64,000 bases of DNA from Eubacteriales bacterium (GTDB lineage Bacteria; Bacillota; Clostridia; Oscillospirales; Oscillospiraceae), in NCBI GenBank assembly GCA_030531505.1, contig JAUNNH010000002.1:55964-119963 (forward strand), read 5' to 3'. Within the stretch, counting starts at the first letter, position 1, and each line of letters begins with the position of its first letter. Below are positions 42,765-51,563 of this stretch, one piece after another. A model generated the notes under the pieces. That model was not told where the DNA came from. It made no database searches and was given only the letters and a program-made list of their open reading frames with translations. Both the position numbers and the translations under genes were made by a program.

Positions 42765-42798
42765 ATGAATCGCTGTACAGAGCGATTCATTTTTCTTT
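42765..42798 (+). terminator. Riboswitch-controlled terminator
   Basis: ATGAATCGCT (42765-42774) and AGCGATTCAT (42781-42790) form a 10-bp stem with a 6-base loop, followed by TTTTCTTT. The left arm's TGAATCGCT also occurs at 42555-42563, just 5' of the aptamer, offering an alternative partner for the right arm. Confidence 0.88.
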
Positions 42799-42859
42799 AT
42801 CTCCACCCGCCGGCCGGTGGCAGAAGGCCGGAGAGCGAAACGCTCGGAAAGGAAACACC

Positions 42860-43720
42860 ATGAGAAGAATCACCGCTATCCTGCTGGCCGCGCTGATGCT
42901 GCTGGCCCTGTCCGCCACCGCCTTCGCCGACGACGCTGTACCGAGCGGCGTGGAAGACGGCGTCCTCACCATCGCCATGGAATGCGCCTACGCCCCCTAC
43001 AACTGGACCCAGAGCGACGATTCCAACGGCGCCGTCCCCATTTCGAATGTGCCCGGCTCCTACGCCAACGGCTACGACGTGATGATCGCCCAGCAGCTCT
43101 GCGAGGCCAATGGCTGGGAGCTGGAGGTCATCCAGTCCGACTGGGATTCCCTGGTCCCCGGCGTACAGACCGGCACCTTTGACGCGGTCATCGCCGGACA
43201 GTCCATGACCGCCGAGCGCGCCGAGCAGGTCGATTTTGCCGGCCCCTACTTCTATGCCACCATCGTCTGCCTCACGACCGAGAACAGCCCCTACGCCTCC
43301 GCCCAGGGCCTGAGCGACCTGGCCGGCGGCTCCTGCACCGCGCAGATCGCCACCATCTGGTATGACACCTGCCTGCCCCAGATCGAGGGGGCGAACGTGA
43401 TGCCCGCCGCCGAGACCGCTCCCGCCATGCTGATGGCGCTGGAGACCGGCATGGTCGACTTCGTCTGCACCGACATGCCCACCGCGCAGGGCGCGCTGGT
43501 CGCCTATCCCGACATGGTCATCCTGGACTTCTCCGGCACCGACGGCGACTTCCAGTTCACCGAGGAGGAGCGCGCGGAGAACGTGAACATCGGCGTGAGC
43601 ATGATGAAGGGCAACACCGTGCTGCGCGAGGCCATCGACAGCGTCCTGAGCGAGATGACGCCCGACGACTTCAACGAGCTCATGGCCTACGCCATCTCCA
43701 TCAGCCCCAGCGAGGAATAA
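42860..43720 (+). CDS. Amino-acid ABC transporter substrate-binding protein (probably lysine)
   Basis: A 286-residue binding protein of the polar amino acid family. The signal peptide (1-24) ends in an AFA site and again has no lipobox cysteine. The mature part has the family pattern TIAMECAYAPYNW, GYDVMIAQQLCEANGWELEVI, WDSLVPGVQTGTFDAVIAGQSMTAERAEQVDFAGPY. GGAAAGGAAA precedes the ATG. The lysine riboswitch upstream supports lysine as the ligand. Confidence 0.92.
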   Translation: MRRITAILLAALMLLALSATAFADDAVPSGVEDGVLTIAMECAYAPYNWTQSDDSNGAVPISNVPGSYANGYDVMIAQQLCEANGWELEVIQSDWDSLVPGVQTGTFDAVIAGQSMTAERAEQVDFAGPYFYATIVCLTTENSPYASAQGLSDLAGGSCTAQIATIWYDTCLPQIEGANVMPAAETAPAMLMALETGMVDFVCTDMPTAQGALVAYPDMVILDFSGTDGDFQFTEEERAENVNIGVSMMKGNTVLREAIDSVLSEMTPDDFNELMAYAISISPSEE

Positions 43721-43741
43721 GCCTCAGCGAAACATACAGCC

Positions 43742-43771
43742 GTGAGCCGCGGGAGCTCTCCCGCGGCTCAC
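43742..43771 (+). other. Intercistronic stem-loop between binding protein and permease
   Basis: Perfect 14-base arms GTGAGCCGCGGGAG and complement separated by two bases, without T-run. Same position as the hairpins in the sugar ABC and TRAP operons. Confidence 0.65.
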
Positions 43772-43796
43772 AACATGTGAAAAAGGAGCGGAGCGG

Positions 43797-44756
43797 ATGA
43801 ATAAATTTGCACAGCTTGGCCTGGATATCGCCAAGCTCTGGGGAAAATACAGCGGCGCGTATCTGAGCGGCATCGAGAACACGCTGCTCCTGGCGCTGGC
43901 GGGCACGGTGATCGGCTGCCTGATCGGCTTCGTCTGCGGCGTGCTGAACACCATCCCCTACAGCCGGAACGACCATCCCCTCAAGCGCTTTATCCTGAAG
44001 CTCGTGCGCGTGATCATCCGCGTCTATGTGGAGGTCTTCCGCGGCACGCCCATGGTGCTGCAGGCGGTCTTCCTCTACTACGGCCTGCCCTATTTCACCA
44101 ACAACGCCGTGAAGTTCACGTCCGTCTGGGCGGCGGCGATCGTAGTCGTCTCCATCAACACCGGCGCCTACATGGCCGAGAGCGTGCGCGGCGGCATCAT
44201 CTCCGTCGATCCGGGCCAGACCGAAGGCGCGAAGGCCATCGGCATGACCCACGTGCAGACCATGACAAGCGTCATCCTGCCCCAGGCGCTGCGCAACATC
44301 ATGCCCCAGATCGGCAACAACTTCATCATCAACGTCAAGGACACCTCCGTCATGTTCATCATCGGCTTCCCCGATTTCTTCGCCGCCCACCGCGCGGCCG
44401 TCGGCGCGAGCTATCTGTATTTTCCCTCCGCCACGGTGGAGATGGCCGGCTACCTCACGATGACGCTGCTGGCCTCCTTCCTGCTGCGCTGGGCGGAGAA
44501 GAAGATGGACGGCTCGGCGAGCTATGAGCTCGTGCAGGGCGACCAGCTTGTCATGACGGCGGGGACCTACAGCTTCCCGGACCGGGGTTCGCCATTTGAC
44601 GAACGCAGTCCCGAAGGGGAGAAGAGCGTACTGCGCGAGTCGCTGCGGCGGCAGATCGAACGGGAAGAGGCGATCCGCGCCGGGCAGCGCGCCGAGCAGC
44701 GGCGCGACAATACGGCGGGCAGCCCGGAGCAGAGAGGAGAGAGCGGACATGAGTGA
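43797..44756 (+). CDS. Amino-acid ABC transporter permease (HisM/GlnP type)
   Basis: A 319-residue permease. The conserved signature runs [22 protein letters not shown], then [15 protein letters not shown] and the ATPase-contact loop [17 protein letters not shown]. About five membrane helices end near residue 240. The last 75 residues are a charged Arg/Glu-rich tail not usual for this family. AAAAGGAGCGG precedes the start. The gene overlaps the ATPase gene by 8 bases. Confidence 0.93.
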   Translation: MNKFAQLGLDIAKLWGKYSGAYLSGIENTLLLALAGTVIGCLIGFVCGVLNTIPYSRNDHPLKRFILKLVRVIIRVYVEVFRGTPMVLQAVFLYYGLPYFTNNAVKFTSVWAAAIVVVSINTGAYMAESVRGGIISVDPGQTEGAKAIGMTHVQTMTSVILPQALRNIMPQIGNNFIINVKDTSVMFIIGFPDFFAAHRAAVGASYLYFPSATVEMAGYLTMTLLASFLLRWAEKKMDGSASYELVQGDQLVMTAGTYSFPDRGSPFDERSPEGEKSVLRESLRRQIEREEAIRAGQRAEQRRDNTAGSPEQRGESGHE

Positions 44757-45486
44757 TACCATTTTGCAGATCAACCACCTCTCCAAGTCCTTCGGCTCCA
44801 ACCTGGTCCTGCGCGACATCGACTTCACCGTCGACAAGGGCGATGTCATCAGCATCATCGGGGCCTCCGGCTCCGGCAAATCCACGCTCCTGCGCTGCAT
44901 CAACCTCCTGGAGACGCCCAGTTCGGGCGAGATCCTCTATCACGGGAAGAACGTGCTGAGCCGGGGGACGAATGCCGCGGCCTACCGCTCCCGCGTGGGC
45001 ATGGTCTTCCAGTCCTTCAATCTCTTCAACAACATGACCGTGCTGGAAAACTGCATCGTCGGCCAGGTGCGCGTCCTCAAGCGCGGGCGTGAAGAAGCCC
45101 GTGAGCATGCGATGGAGTATCTGACCCGGGTGGGCATGGCGCCCTATGTCAACGCACGGCCGCGGCAGATATCCGGCGGCCAGAAGCAGCGCGTGGCCAT
45201 CGCGCGGGCGATGGCGATGGACCCCGAGGTGCTGCTGTTTGATGAGCCGACCTCCGCGCTCGATCCCGAAATGGTGGGCGAGGTGCTGAATGTCATGCAG
45301 CGTCTGGCCGAGAGCGGGATGACCATGCTGGTCGTGACGCATGAGATGGCCTTTGCCCGGGACGTGAGCCGCCGCGTCGTCTATATGAACGACGGCGTGA
45401 TCTGCGAGCAGGGGACACCGACCGAGATCTTCGGCAATCCACAGCGGCCCGAGACGAGGGATTTCCTTTCCCGCTTCCGCCACTGA
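44749..45486 (+). CDS. Amino-acid ABC transporter ATP-binding protein (GlnQ/HisP type)
   Basis: A 245-residue ATPase energising the importer. Walker [10 protein letters not shown] near 37-45, Q-loop VFQSFNLF, signature SGGQKQR, Walker [13 protein letters not shown] and switch His in VTHEM. The start at 44749 lies inside the end of the permease gene and has AGAGGAGAG upstream. It closes the three-gene operon, followed by a terminator. Confidence 0.95.
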   Translation: MSDTILQINHLSKSFGSNLVLRDIDFTVDKGDVISIIGASGSGKSTLLRCINLLETPSSGEILYHGKNVLSRGTNAAAYRSRVGMVFQSFNLFNNMTVLENCIVGQVRVLKRGREEAREHAMEYLTRVGMAPYVNARPRQISGGQKQRVAIARAMAMDPEVLLFDEPTSALDPEMVGEVLNVMQRLAESGMTMLVVTHEMAFARDVSRRVVYMNDGVICEQGTPTEIFGNPQRPETRDFLSRFRH

Positions 45487-45498
45487 CAGAAATTGACG

Positions 45499-45534
45499 AA
45501 AACGGCGCGCCGTTTAGACTGGCGCGCCGTTTTT
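45499..45534 (+). terminator. Terminator of the amino-acid importer operon
   Basis: AAAACGGCGCGCC and GGCGCGCCGTTTTT pair around a 9-base loop. Confidence 0.92.
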
Positions 45535-45558
45535 GCCAAAAAAGATAGGAAAAAGGCT

Positions 45559-45587
45559 TTGCGTTTTCGTCCTCCCTATGATAGAAT
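45559..45587 (+). promoter_or_regulatory. Promoter of the TetR-type gene
   Basis: TTGCGT (45559-45564), 17 bases, TAGAAT (45582-45587). Confidence 0.6.
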
Positions 45588-45618
45588 GGAGACACCAAAT
45601 GTCAAAGGAGAGAGTGAC

Positions 45619-46173
45619 ATGGCGAACGGGACCAAGGAGGCGCTGGCGGCGGCGCTCAAACAGACGATGGCCGTCAAGCCCATCGGCAAGATCACGGTGA
45701 AGGACCTGGTGGAGATCTGCGGGGTCAACCGGCAGACCTTCTATTATCATTTCGACGATGTGTATGATCTGCTGGAGTGGGTGTTTGAGGAGGATGCGAA
45801 CCGCGTGCTGCCGCATCAGGTGGTTTACGAGCACTGGCGCGAGGACGTGCTGAGCTTCATGAAATACCTGCATGAGAACGGGAGCTTCACACTGAACGTG
45901 TATAACTCCAACAGCCGAATCTACATGCTGCGCTATCTGCGCGGGAGGCTCGCCGAGTGCATCCGCAGCTTTGCGGTGATCGTCTCGGAGGGGCACAATG
46001 TCGAGCGGCAGGACTTTGAGTTCGTGGTCGAGTTCTATGCCGACGTCGCCATCGGCTTTATCAGCCAGTGGCTGGACCGCGGGATGCAGCTGCCCAAGGA
46101 GATCACAGAGGAGCGGATCCTTCGGGTCATGGATAACAGCGTGGAGAGCATCCTGGCCCGCTTCGAGATCTGA
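45619..46173 (+). CDS. TetR-family regulator (DhaS-like C-terminal domain)
   Basis: A 184-residue one-domain-plus-HTH regulator. The helix-turn-helix is ITVKDLVEICGVNRQTFYYHFDDVYDLLEW at about 25-54. The C-terminal helical domain resembles the TetR_C_8/DhaS type. ATG at 45619 follows AAAGGAGAG. It is monocistronic with its own promoter and terminator; no target operator is recognisable. Confidence 0.87.
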   Translation: MANGTKEALAAALKQTMAVKPIGKITVKDLVEICGVNRQTFYYHFDDVYDLLEWVFEEDANRVLPHQVVYEHWREDVLSFMKYLHENGSFTLNVYNSNSRIYMLRYLRGRLAECIRSFAVIVSEGHNVERQDFEFVVEFYADVAIGFISQWLDRGMQLPKEITEERILRVMDNSVESILARFEI

Positions 46174-46188
46174 CACAGAAGCTTTTCC

Positions 46189-46220
46189 AAACCGTGCGGA
46201 AAACGCCGCACGGTTTTTTT
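46189..46220 (+). terminator. Terminator of the TetR-type gene
   Basis: AAACCGTGCGG and CCGCACGGTTT with a 6-base loop, then T7 in total. Confidence 0.92.
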
Positions 46221-46253
46221 ATGAAAACAGGGGCATAAATGCAGAACGAAACC

Positions 46254-46283
46254 TTGACTATGAAGAATAGAAACTGATATAAT
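46254..46283 (+). promoter_or_regulatory. Promoter of the nucleotide-sugar dehydratase gene
   Basis: TTGACT (46254-46259), 18 bases, TATAAT (46278-46283). Confidence 0.7.
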
Positions 46284-46360
46284 AATATATTAGCGAAGCG
46301 ATGTTCCGCGAGCGCACCATCACATCGGCAGGACGGGAAAACCGACCGGGAAGGAAGCCC

Positions 46361-48364
46361 ATGGGCGAGCAGAAGAAAAAATTCAAACTGGAATACTGGC
46401 AGCTTATGGCGATCTTTCTGATCAGCTACGATCTGCTGGTGATTCACGCCGCCTATTTCTGCGCGCTTTGGCTGCGTTTTGACTTTGTGTTCTCGCGTAT
46501 CCCCGAGGAGTATATCCTGCCCTATCGCGGTTTTATCACGCCCTATGCCGTCGGCTGTATCCTCGTGTTCTGGCCCTTCCGTATGTACCGCGGGATGTGG
46601 AGCCTCGCGGGGCTGAAGGAACTGCTGCAGGTCCTGGAGGCCTCGCTCCTCACCTCCGTGCTGCACGGCGTGCTCATCACACTCCTCTATCACCGCATGC
46701 CGATCTCCTATTATGTGATCGGCGGGGTCTTCCAGGCCTTGATGCTGATTTTCCTGCGCTTCCTGCCCCGGCTCCTCTCTTACGAGAGACTGCGGCAGCA
46801 CCGTGGCGATGAGACGGCCGACCGCGTCATGCTGATCGGCGCCGGCGCCGCCGGCCAGATGATCCTGCACGACGTGCAGGCCAACGGCGCGACGAACGAT
46901 CGGATCGTCTGTGTCATCGACGACAACCCCAACAAGTGGAACCGCGATATCGACGGCGTGCCCGTCGTCGGCGGACGGGAGGACATCCTGGCCGCGGTGG
47001 AGCGCTACCACGTCAACAAGATCTTTTTCGCGATCCCGAGCGCCTCGGCGGAGCAGAAGCGCGATATCCTGAATATCTGCAACGAGACCGACTGCGAGCT
47101 CAAGCAGCTGCCGGGCCTCTATCAGTTCGTGCTGGGCGAGGTCAGCGTGAGCGCGATGAAGGACGTGTCGGTGGAGGACCTGCTGGGGCGCGAGCCCATC
47201 CAGACGGACATGAAGGAGGTCTTTCAGTTCGTCCACGGAAAGTCGGTCCTGGTCACGGGCGGCGGCGGTTCCATCGGCAGCGAGCTCTGCCGGCAGGTCG
47301 CGGCGCACGGTCCGCGCCAGCTCATCATCCTCGACATTTACGAGAACAACGCCTATGATATCCAGCTGGAGCTGCGGGAGAAGTACCCCACGCTGGATCT
47401 GAAGGTGCTGATCGGCTCCGTGCGCGACAGCGGGCGGATGATGTCGCTCTTTGCGGAATACCGGCCGCAGCTCGTGTACCACGCGGCCGCGCACAAGCAC
47501 GTGCCCCTGATGGAGGACAGCCCCTGCGAGGCGATCAAGAACAATCCCCTCGGAACCTTCAAGACGGCCTACGCCGCCATGATGTACGGCTGCGAGCGCT
47601 TTGTCCTCATTTCCACGGACAAGGCCGTGAACCCCACCAACATCATGGGCGCGAGCAAGCGCCTGTGCGAGATGATCATCCAGAGCTTCGATGCGAAGAT
47701 CAAGGCCGGGCGCGCGCGGGAGATCCCGCTTTTGTATACGCACGACTCTCTTCCCGTCGATGCCGCGGCCGCGCGGGACCGCCAGCTGGACCGCGCCAGG
47801 ACCGAGTTCGTCGCGGTCCGCTTTGGAAATGTGCTGGGCAGCAACGGCTCGGTGATCCCGGTCTTCCGCCGGCAGATCGAAAAGGGCGGCCCCGTCACGG
47901 TCACGCATCCCGATATTATACGTTACTTTATGACGGTGCCGGAGGCGGTGAGCCTCGTCCTCCTGGCGGGGACCTATGCCCGCGGCGGCGAGATCTTCGT
48001 GCTGGATATGGGCAGCCCCGTGAAGATCGCGGACCTTGCGCGCAACCTCATCAAGCTTTCCGGCTTCAAGCCGGATGTGGACATCAAGATCAAGTATACC
48101 GGTCTGCGCCCCGGTGAGAAGCTCTATGAGGAGAAGCTCATGGAGGAGGAGGGCCTGCGCAGGACGGAGAACAAGCTCATCCATATCGGCTCGCCCATCC
48201 CCTTCGATATCGACGCGTTTCTCCGCGCGCTCAGCGTGCTGATGCAGGCTGCCTACCGGAATCGTACGGATATCCGCGAGCTGGTGCGCCAGATCGTCCC
48301 GACCTTCCATCCGTCGGGGGTGAGCGGCGAGGAGACGGATTCAGATCACGCCGCCGAAACCTGA
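46361..48364 (+). CDS. FlaA1/CapD-type membrane nucleotide-sugar 4,6-dehydratase
   Basis: A 667-residue enzyme for surface polysaccharide precursor synthesis. Four N-terminal membrane helices (about 15-125), a first Rossmann-like domain (VMLIGAGAAGQMIL near 158), then the extended SDR domain with VTGGGGSIGSELCRQV near 300. The catalytic Tyr of SDRs is Met in NIMGASKR, as in known 5-inverting UDP-GlcNAc dehydratases. A short insertion after IPLLYTHDS is not usual. ATG at 46361 follows GGAAGGA. No other polysaccharide genes are adjacent, so it is an orphan. Confidence 0.9.
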   Translation: MGEQKKKFKLEYWQLMAIFLISYDLLVIHAAYFCALWLRFDFVFSRIPEEYILPYRGFITPYAVGCILVFWPFRMYRGMWSLAGLKELLQVLEASLLTSVLHGVLITLLYHRMPISYYVIGGVFQALMLIFLRFLPRLLSYERLRQHRGDETADRVMLIGAGAAGQMILHDVQANGATNDRIVCVIDDNPNKWNRDIDGVPVVGGREDILAAVERYHVNKIFFAIPSASAEQKRDILNICNETDCELKQLPGLYQFVLGEVSVSAMKDVSVEDLLGREPIQTDMKEVFQFVHGKSVLVTGGGGSIGSELCRQVAAHGPRQLIILDIYENNAYDIQLELREKYPTLDLKVLIGSVRDSGRMMSLFAEYRPQLVYHAAAHKHVPLMEDSPCEAIKNNPLGTFKTAYAAMMYGCERFVLISTDKAVNPTNIMGASKRLCEMIIQSFDAKIKAGRAREIPLLYTHDSLPVDAAAARDRQLDRARTEFVAVRFGNVLGSNGSVIPVFRRQIEKGGPVTVTHPDIIRYFMTVPEAVSLVLLAGTYARGGEIFVLDMGSPVKIADLARNLIKLSGFKPDVDIKIKYTGLRPGEKLYEEKLMEEEGLRRTENKLIHIGSPIPFDIDAFLRALSVLMQAAYRNRTDIRELVRQIVPTFHPSGVSGEETDSDHAAET

Positions 48365-48381
48365 TCGAAAAGCAGAAAAGC

Positions 48382-48418
48382 AAAAACCGGCCCCGAGCAC
48401 TGCCCGGGGCCGGTTTTT
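48382..48418. terminator. Bidirectional terminator
   Basis: AAAAACCGGCCCCG and CGGGGCCGGTTTTT pair; it separates the dehydratase gene from the convergent upp gene. Confidence 0.9.
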
Positions 48419-48430
48419 AAGCCGCTTTGT

Positions 48431-49060
48431 TTATTTGGTGCCGAAGATGCGGTCGCCCGCGTCGCCCAGACCGGGGACGATATAGGCGTTCTCGTTCAGG
48501 TGATCGTCCAGCGCGGCAACGAAGATATCCACGTCGGGGTGATCGGCCTGCATACGCTCAACGCCCTCGGGGGCACCGATGATGCTCATGAGCTTGATAT
48601 GCTTCACACCGGCTTCCTTCAGGAAGGTGATGGCCGCGGAGGCGGAGCCGCCGGTGGCGAGCATCGGATCGACCACGATCACATCGCGCTCGGCGATGTC
48701 GGCGGGCATCTTGAAGTAGTACTTGACCGGCTCCTTGGTCTCGGGGTCGCGGAACAGACCGATGTGGCCGACCTTGACGTTGGGCATCATGCTGACCATG
48801 CCGTCCACCATGCCGAGACCCGCGCGAAGGATGGGCACCACGGCGAGCTTCTTGCCCGCGATGCGACGGCACTTGGCCACGGCCACGGGGGTCTGGACGT
48901 CGATCTCCTCCATGGGCAGGTCGCGGGTCGCCTCATAGCACATCAGCATGGCGATCTCGGAAACAAGTTCACGGAATTCCTTGACGCTGGTCTTCTCATC
49001 GCGCAGGATGGAGAGTTTGTGCTGGATCAGGGGATGGTCGAATACGCATACTTTGCTCAT
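48431..49060 (-). CDS. upp: Uracil phosphoribosyltransferase
   Basis: A 209-residue pyrimidine salvage enzyme making UMP from uracil and PRPP. The PRPP loop is [17 protein letters not shown] near 122-138, and the uracil site [12 protein letters not shown] is at the end. AAAGGAGAT precedes the start. It begins 30 bases after the tsaB gene and may be co-transcribed with it. Confidence 0.95.
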   Translation of the reverse strand: MSKVCVFDHPLIQHKLSILRDEKTSVKEFRELVSEIAMLMCYEATRDLPMEEIDVQTPVAVAKCRRIAGKKLAVVPILRAGLGMVDGMVSMMPNVKVGHIGLFRDPETKEPVKYYFKMPADIAERDVIVVDPMLATGGSASAAITFLKEAGVKHIKLMSIIGAPEGVERMQADHPDVDIFVAALDDHLNENAYIVPGLGDAGDRIFGTK

Positions 49061-49090
49061 GTTCAGGATCTCCTTTATATATGAATATAT

Positions 49091-49795
49091 TTATGAATTC
49101 GCTTTGTCCGCTTCGAGCCGGGCCTGACGCTCGCGCTCGGCCTGGGAGAGGCGCAGATAGACGGGCAGCAGCGCGTCGGCGCTGCCGGGGGTCTTGCCGC
49201 GCGCGGCCATCGCCACGCCCCAGGCACTCTGCCAGCGCAGATTTTCCGGCGCGAGGCGGCAGGGGATGCCGACAGAGGCGAGGTACGACGCGGTGAGCGC
49301 CGCCCCGTCGCCCACCAGGAAGGCGGGGGTGTCATAGCCTCGGAGTTCCTCCGCGAGCTCTTCGAGGGCGATCGGCCGGTCCTCCGTGAGGCGGACGGGC
49401 TCTCCGTCCCGAATCTCGAAGAGGGCGTTATAGACCTGGCTGCGGCGTGCATCCATCACCGGGCAGATCAGCCCGCCTGCAGCGAGACCGTGCCAGGCCA
49501 TCGCCTCGAGCGTCGAGACGCCGACGCAGGGCTTGTCGGAGGCCCAGGCGAGCCCCTTGACCGTCGAGACGCCGATGCGCACACCGGTGAAGGAGCCGGG
49601 CCCGTGGGCCACGGCGAAGAGGTCCACGTCGGCGAGGCGGAGATCGGCGTTTTTGAGCATGTCCTCCGCCATCGGCAGCAGCGTCCGGCTGTGGGTGAGC
49701 TCGCTGCACTGGCTGTACTGCGAGAGGAGCTCTCCGTCCCGCAGCAGGGCGACCGACGCGGGACGCGCCGACGATTCAAAGGCCAGGATCAGCAT
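49091..49795 (-). CDS. tsaB: tRNA threonylcarbamoyladenosine biosynthesis protein TsaB
   Basis: A 234-residue actin-like protein that forms a complex with TsaD and TsaE for t6A37 tRNA modification. It begins ILAFESSARPASVALL and has AHGPGSFTGVRIGVSTVKGLAWA near 64-86, the family hallmark. It overlaps the tsaE gene by 7 bases. Confidence 0.93.
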   Translation of the reverse strand: MLILAFESSARPASVALLRDGELLSQYSQCSELTHSRTLLPMAEDMLKNADLRLADVDLFAVAHGPGSFTGVRIGVSTVKGLAWASDKPCVGVSTLEAMAWHGLAAGGLICPVMDARRSQVYNALFEIRDGEPVRLTEDRPIALEELAEELRGYDTPAFLVGDGAALTASYLASVGIPCRLAPENLRWQSAWGVAMAARGKTPGSADALLPVYLRLSQAERERQARLEADKANS

Positions 49796-50214
49796 AGCTC
49801 CGCCCCCTCGATGGTGATTTTCCGCTCGGTGTCGCCGAGCTTCTCAATGGTCACGGTGATCTCGTCGCCGAAGAAGGCGTCGCGCACCTTCTCGCTCCAC
49901 TCCACGGCACAGACGGCGCCGCGCCGGAGATAATCCTCCCAGCCGATCTCGAACAGCTCGTCCGCGCCGGAGAGGCGGTACATATCGAAATGGATCAGAT
50001 CCCGCTCGCCCAGATACTCGTTCACGATCGTGAAGGTCGGGCTGGAGACGCGGCAGCTCAGGCCCATGCCGCGGGCCATACCGCGCACAAAGGCGGTCTT
50101 GCCGGCGCCGAGATCCCCGTACATGGCGACGACGATCCCGTCCGGCAGCTGCCGGGCAAGACGGGCGCCAAGCTCCTCGGTTTCGGCTTCGGTCTTGGTG
50201 TAATAGGTGGGCAT
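49789..50214 (-). CDS. tsaE: tRNA threonylcarbamoyladenosine biosynthesis ATPase TsaE
   Basis: A 141-residue P-loop ATPase that drives the t6A cycle. Walker A GDLGAGKTAF near 34-43, then SPTFTIVNEY and HFDMYRL. First gene of the minus-strand group tsaE, tsaB, upp. A TATAAT with TGG before it at 50255-50260 (minus strand) is its likely -10. Confidence 0.93.
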   Translation of the reverse strand: MPTYYTKTEAETEELGARLARQLPDGIVVAMYGDLGAGKTAFVRGMARGMGLSCRVSSPTFTIVNEYLGERDLIHFDMYRLSGADELFEIGWEDYLRRGAVCAVEWSEKVRDAFFGDEITVTIEKLGDTERKITIEGAELC

Positions 50215-50275
50215 TGCGCACTCCTAAGATAACAGTTGATTTTACATTTAGTTCATTATACCACCGAAGCGCCCG

Positions 50276-50304
50276 TTGCGTAAAGAGAAAATCTGTGCTA
50301 AAAT
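50276..50304 (+). promoter_or_regulatory. Promoter of the SEDS gene
   Basis: TTGCGT (50276-50281), 17 bases, TAAAAT (50299-50304) with TGC in front, an extended -10. Confidence 0.6.
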
Positions 50305-50415
50305 ACATCTTGTTCGCATGAGCGTTTTTGTTTCTTGTAGTATGAGAAAGGACGGTGCTTTGCGATAATCAACAAGATCAAGCCCTATGTAAAGCAGTTC
50401 TTTCAGCGGGCGGAT

Positions 50416-51516
50416 ATGTTTTTGCTGGGCGTGTGCCTGGTGAGTGCGCTGTTCGGCACGGCGATGGTGTTTCGCGCCGCCACCGGCATGGTGGCCTCCG
50501 GCGCGGAGCTGAGTCCCACCAAGCTCGTCGTGGTGCAGCTCTTTTCGATGTTCCTCGGGATCGTGGCCTTCGTCGTCCTCACGGTGATCGACGCGGACCT
50601 GCTGGCCGCACAGTGGAAGTGGCTCTGCGTTATCAACGTGCTGCTGCTGGTCGCGCTGGTCGTCTTCGGCGTGGAGGACAACACCGGCAACAAGAGCTGG
50701 ATCCGCTTCGCCGGCATCGGCATCCAGCCCTCCGAGGTTATCAAGGTCATCTACATCATTATCTCCGCCAAGCAGATGACCTGGCTGAAAGAATATCGCG
50801 ATATGAACTCCTTCCTGTCGCTGGTCCAGATGGCCGGGCACTGCGTCATCGTCTTCGGTCTGATCGTCGTGGTCTCGTCGGACCTCGGCAGCGCGTCCAT
50901 CATCTTCTGCATCTTTCTGTCCATGCTCTTCGTGCTGGGAGTCCGGCTCTACTGGTTTGCGCTGGGCGGCGCGGCGATCGCCGCCATGGTCCCGCTGCTG
51001 TGGAACTATTTCCTGAAGGACTATCAGAAAGAGCGCCTGCTGGCCCCCTATGACCCGAGCATCGATCCCGACGGCTGGGGGCGCAACTGGCAGACATCCC
51101 AGAGCAAGCTGACGCTCGCCTCCGGCCGCCTCACCGGCGTGGACGAGGCACACCGCTCGACGGTGTTCACCGGCAAGCACACGGACTTCATCTTCTCCTG
51201 CGTGGGGGAGGAGCTCGGCATGATCGGCTGCATCCTGGTCGTGACCCTGCTCATCATCGTGGTCGTCCACTGCATCCGCGTCGGGCTGCACGCCTCCCGC
51301 ACCTTCGATATGCTGATCTGCATGGGCGTGGCCTCGGCCGTCGCCTTCCAGTCGATCATCAACATCGGCATGTGCATCGGCATCACGCCTGTTATCGGCA
51401 TCACGCTGCCCTTCTTCAGCTACGGAGGCTCGTCGATGATGACGATGTTCGCCGCCATGGGCCTGGTCTCGGGCGTCAAATACAAGCTCAAGCCCAAGCT
51501 CTTCTCGCTGTATTAA
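50416..51516 (+). CDS. SEDS-family cell-wall polymerase (RodA/FtsW/SpoVE)
   Basis: A membrane peptidoglycan glycosyltransferase with about ten helices; 366 residues from the ATG at 50416. Family blocks are WIRFAGIGIQPSEVIKV, the extracellular EKHTDFIF-like GKHTDFIFSCVGEELG with the catalytic Asp region, and LPFFSYGGSS. The true N-terminus is probably longer: 17 in-frame codons upstream encode INKIKPYVKQFFQRAD, including the Asp conserved just before the first helix, but no ATG, GTG or TTG begins them. An ATA at 50365, 12 bases after AAAGGA, is the only reasonable start. Confidence 0.9.
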   Translation: MFLLGVCLVSALFGTAMVFRAATGMVASGAELSPTKLVVVQLFSMFLGIVAFVVLTVIDADLLAAQWKWLCVINVLLLVALVVFGVEDNTGNKSWIRFAGIGIQPSEVIKVIYIIISAKQMTWLKEYRDMNSFLSLVQMAGHCVIVFGLIVVVSSDLGSASIIFCIFLSMLFVLGVRLYWFALGGAAIAAMVPLLWNYFLKDYQKERLLAPYDPSIDPDGWGRNWQTSQSKLTLASGRLTGVDEAHRSTVFTGKHTDFIFSCVGEELGMIGCILVVTLLIIVVVHCIRVGLHASRTFDMLICMGVASAVAFQSIINIGMCIGITPVIGITLPFFSYGGSSMMTMFAAMGLVSGVKYKLKPKLFSLY

Positions 51517-51524
51517 CGATATCG

Positions 51525-51563
51525 AAAAACCACGGTCCGGCACAATGCCGGACCGTGGTTTTT
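51525..51563. terminator. Bidirectional terminator
   Basis: An 18-base stem AAAAACCACGGTCCGGCA with its complement around CAA; T6 on the plus side, A5 on the other. It separates the SEDS gene from the minus-strand envelope genes. Confidence 0.92.
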
